Assembly: GCA_030625925.1 (NCBI GenBank)
Contig: DAOUPY010000077.1
Location: forward strand, 1 to 7,026
Direction of reading: 5' to 3'
DNA: 7,026 nucleotides
Source: Fusobacteriaceae bacterium
GTDB taxonomy: Bacteria; Fusobacteriota; Fusobacteriia; Fusobacteriales; Fusobacteriaceae
Positions within the stretch are counted from its first letter, which is position 1. Every line of letters begins with the position of its first letter. Shown here one piece after another: positions 6,365 through 7,026 of the stretch. The notes beneath the pieces were generated by a model, which was not told the DNA's origin, made no database searches, and was given only the letters and a program-made list of their open reading frames with translations. The position numbers and the translations under genes were made by a program.

Positions 6365-6645
6365 TATATTTAAAATATATATATTAAATTGATATATGGG
6401 GAATGATGAGTTTTATTAATAGTAAGTTACTACTATTTGTATATTAAATACTATATAAATGGTGTTTAATATTAAAACAAATAAATTCTTGTTTTAAGAA
6501 TGCTTCATAATATCCTATACTTAATAGATAACAAAAAATCATATATGTTATATATACATAAAAATGAAATTAATTTTAACAGCTCAGTTAAAAAAAAATT
6601 AATTAGTAATAACACCCTAACTAGATTGAAATTGGGAGTAAAATT
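6365..6645. other. AT-rich intergenic region with dyads
   Basis: About 280 bp without a convincing gene. It holds AATAGTA-AGTTAC-TACTATT (6418-6437) and TTAAAACAA-ATAAATTC-TTGTTTTAA (6472-6497), a perfect 9-bp inverted repeat with an 8-bp spacer that resembles an operator. A plus-strand open frame from 6500 is rejected because it lacks a ribosome binding site and reads through the terminator hairpin. A small RNA ending at that hairpin cannot be excluded. Confidence 0.35.
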
Positions 6646-6681
6646 AAAAAGGCACTTAGAGAAAATTCTAAGTGCCTTTTT
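6646..6681. terminator. Strong bidirectional terminator
   Basis: Perfect 10-bp GC-containing stem GGCACTTAGA/TCTAAGTGCC (6651-6660 with 6667-6676), loop GAAAAT, extended by A5 and T5 to 15 bp. On the minus strand it lies 12 nt after the stop of the 36-aa gene and is followed by a T-rich tail, so its main job is probably to end that minus-strand unit. Confidence 0.9.
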
Positions 6682-6693
6682 ATTGCTGCCTCT

Positions 6694-6804
6694 TTAATTT
6701 AAGAGATAAATATTTTTTTTGTCATCGTATTTAGAGTGTTTTTCTAAAATTTTATTTACCATGTGAACACCTTTAATTAAATTATTATTTTTTTTAAAAT
6801 TCAT
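6694..6804 (-). CDS. Hypothetical 36-aa protein
   Basis: Reverse-strand frame from ATG at 6804 to TAA at 6696-6694. AAGGAAGG ends 7 nt before the ATG, a reasonable Shine-Dalgarno. The product is rich in Asn and Lys (start MNFKKNNNLIKGVHMVNKIL, end KKNIYLLN) with a possible short helix in the middle and no membrane span. It is not recognised. It lies 42 nt after the stop of the 42-aa gene and 12 nt before a strong terminator, so it would be the last gene of a minus-strand unit. It is also in the same frame as the 42-aa gene with only one stop between them, so it may instead be the severed 3' part of a longer gene. Confidence 0.45.
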   Translation of the reverse strand: MNFKKNNNLIKGVHMVNKILEKHSKYDDKKNIYLLN

Positions 6805-6846
6805 AATAAATCCTTCCTTTGTAACTACAAAAACTCTAAAAGAGTA

Positions 6847-6975
6847 TTATTTTAATTTAAAAAACACATAAAAAACTAGGAATATAACTATAAGAAAAAA
6901 TATAAATTTTAGAAATCCTCCTTTTCTAGCTGCCGAATTACGACTTATTCTTATTTTTTTTTTTCTGATTCTCAT
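6847..6975 (-). CDS. Hypothetical 42-aa single-span membrane protein
   Basis: Reverse-strand frame from ATG at 6975 to TAA at 6849-6847. A perfect AGGAGG (6984-6989) stands 8 nt before the ATG. The N terminus is strongly basic (MRIRKKKIRISRNSAARK: ten Arg/Lys in the first 18 residues) and is followed by one hydrophobic segment, about residues 21-39, ending KLK. The charge pattern predicts a cytoplasmic N terminus. Not recognised. Its size and layout resemble small membrane regulators or type I toxin peptides, but no antisense RNA or antitoxin can be shown. The first gene of the minus-strand pair, it is followed by a weak 5-bp hairpin (6833-6845). Alternatively it is the N-terminal part of an interrupted protein. 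Confidence 0.6.
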   Translation of the reverse strand: MRIRKKKIRISRNSAARKGGFLKFIFFLIVIFLVFYVFFKLK

Positions 6976-7010
6976 TCTTTAATCCTCCTATGTTATAATC
7001 CCTCTAAATA

Positions 7011-7016
7011 GAGTAT
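7011..7016 (-). promoter_or_regulatory. Possible -10 box for the minus-strand microgenes
   Basis: The minus strand reads TATACT at 7016-7011, which would give a start near 7004 and a leader of about 30 nt before the 42-aa gene. The -35 region would lie beyond the right edge of the window, so it cannot be checked. TATAAC at 6997-6992 is a weaker alternative. Confidence 0.25.
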
Positions 7017-7026
7017 ATATTATAAT

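Noticed and set aside
6500..6697. 65-codon plus-strand open frame
   Set aside because: There is no Shine-Dalgarno before its ATG, the sequence is low-complexity AT-rich, and the last third reads straight through the terminator hairpin at 6646-6681.
1..7026. CRISPR array, tRNA, rRNA, insertion sequence or prophage genes
   Set aside because: No regularly spaced repeats, no cloverleaf, no transposase or integrase frame and no phage-like protein were seen on either strand.

Overview
The window is an AT-rich bacterial chromosome segment (roughly 30% G+C by eye) with strong AGGAGG-type ribosome binding sites, AGA as the usual Arg codon and TTA as the usual Leu codon. The gene content is that of a fermentative anaerobe that also carries a class I ribonucleotide reductase. 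The protein style suggests Fusobacteriota, such as an Ilyobacter/Propionigenium/Psychrilyobacter-like organism, with a low-GC Firmicute as the alternative. This assignment is inference from composition and protein style, not from a marker gene.

Layout, left to right. (1) nrdB (27-1073, +), the radical-bearing small subunit of class I ribonucleotide reductase; its partner nrdA is presumably just off the left edge. (2) A 380-bp regulatory region with helically phased GTTAA repeats and a near-consensus promoter (TTGACT-N17-TATACT) driving pflB. (3) pflB (1454-3685, +), pyruvate formate-lyase, closed by a hairpin terminator. (4) A structured ~200-nt leader with an extended -10 promoter at its head and a terminator-like hairpin abutting the Shine-Dalgarno sequence of pflA. 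(5) pflA (3955-4686, +), the radical-SAM activase of PflB, closed by a strong terminator. (6) A gene-poor 390-bp stretch with a perfect 15-bp dyad. (7) A 318-aa membrane protein (5145-6101, +) made of two nucleoside-recognition/Gate-type halves that align at a constant offset of about 159 residues. (8) A bidirectional terminator that is an inverted copy of the one after pflA. (9) A convergent 46-aa gene (6168-6308, -). (10) An AT-rich intergenic stretch with dyads. (11) A bidirectional terminator that closes a minus-strand pair of very small genes: a 36-aa gene and a 42-aa single-span membrane protein.

How they work together. PflA uses S-adenosylmethionine and a [4Fe-4S] cluster to place the glycyl radical on PflB, which then splits pyruvate plus CoA into acetyl-CoA and formate. 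The two genes have separate transcription signals, so enzyme and activase can be set independently. No formate channel gene (focA) is present. nrdB belongs to deoxynucleotide synthesis and only neighbours the fermentation genes. The Gate protein has no assignable substrate. The three small minus-strand genes were found by reading the reverse strand for Shine-Dalgarno plus start codon; none is recognised.

The most interesting leads are the phased direct repeats upstream of pflB, the attenuator-like pflA leader, the exact-offset internal duplication in the Gate protein, the inverted pair of terminators flanking that gene, and the minus-strand microgenes, two of which lie in one frame separated by a single stop codon.
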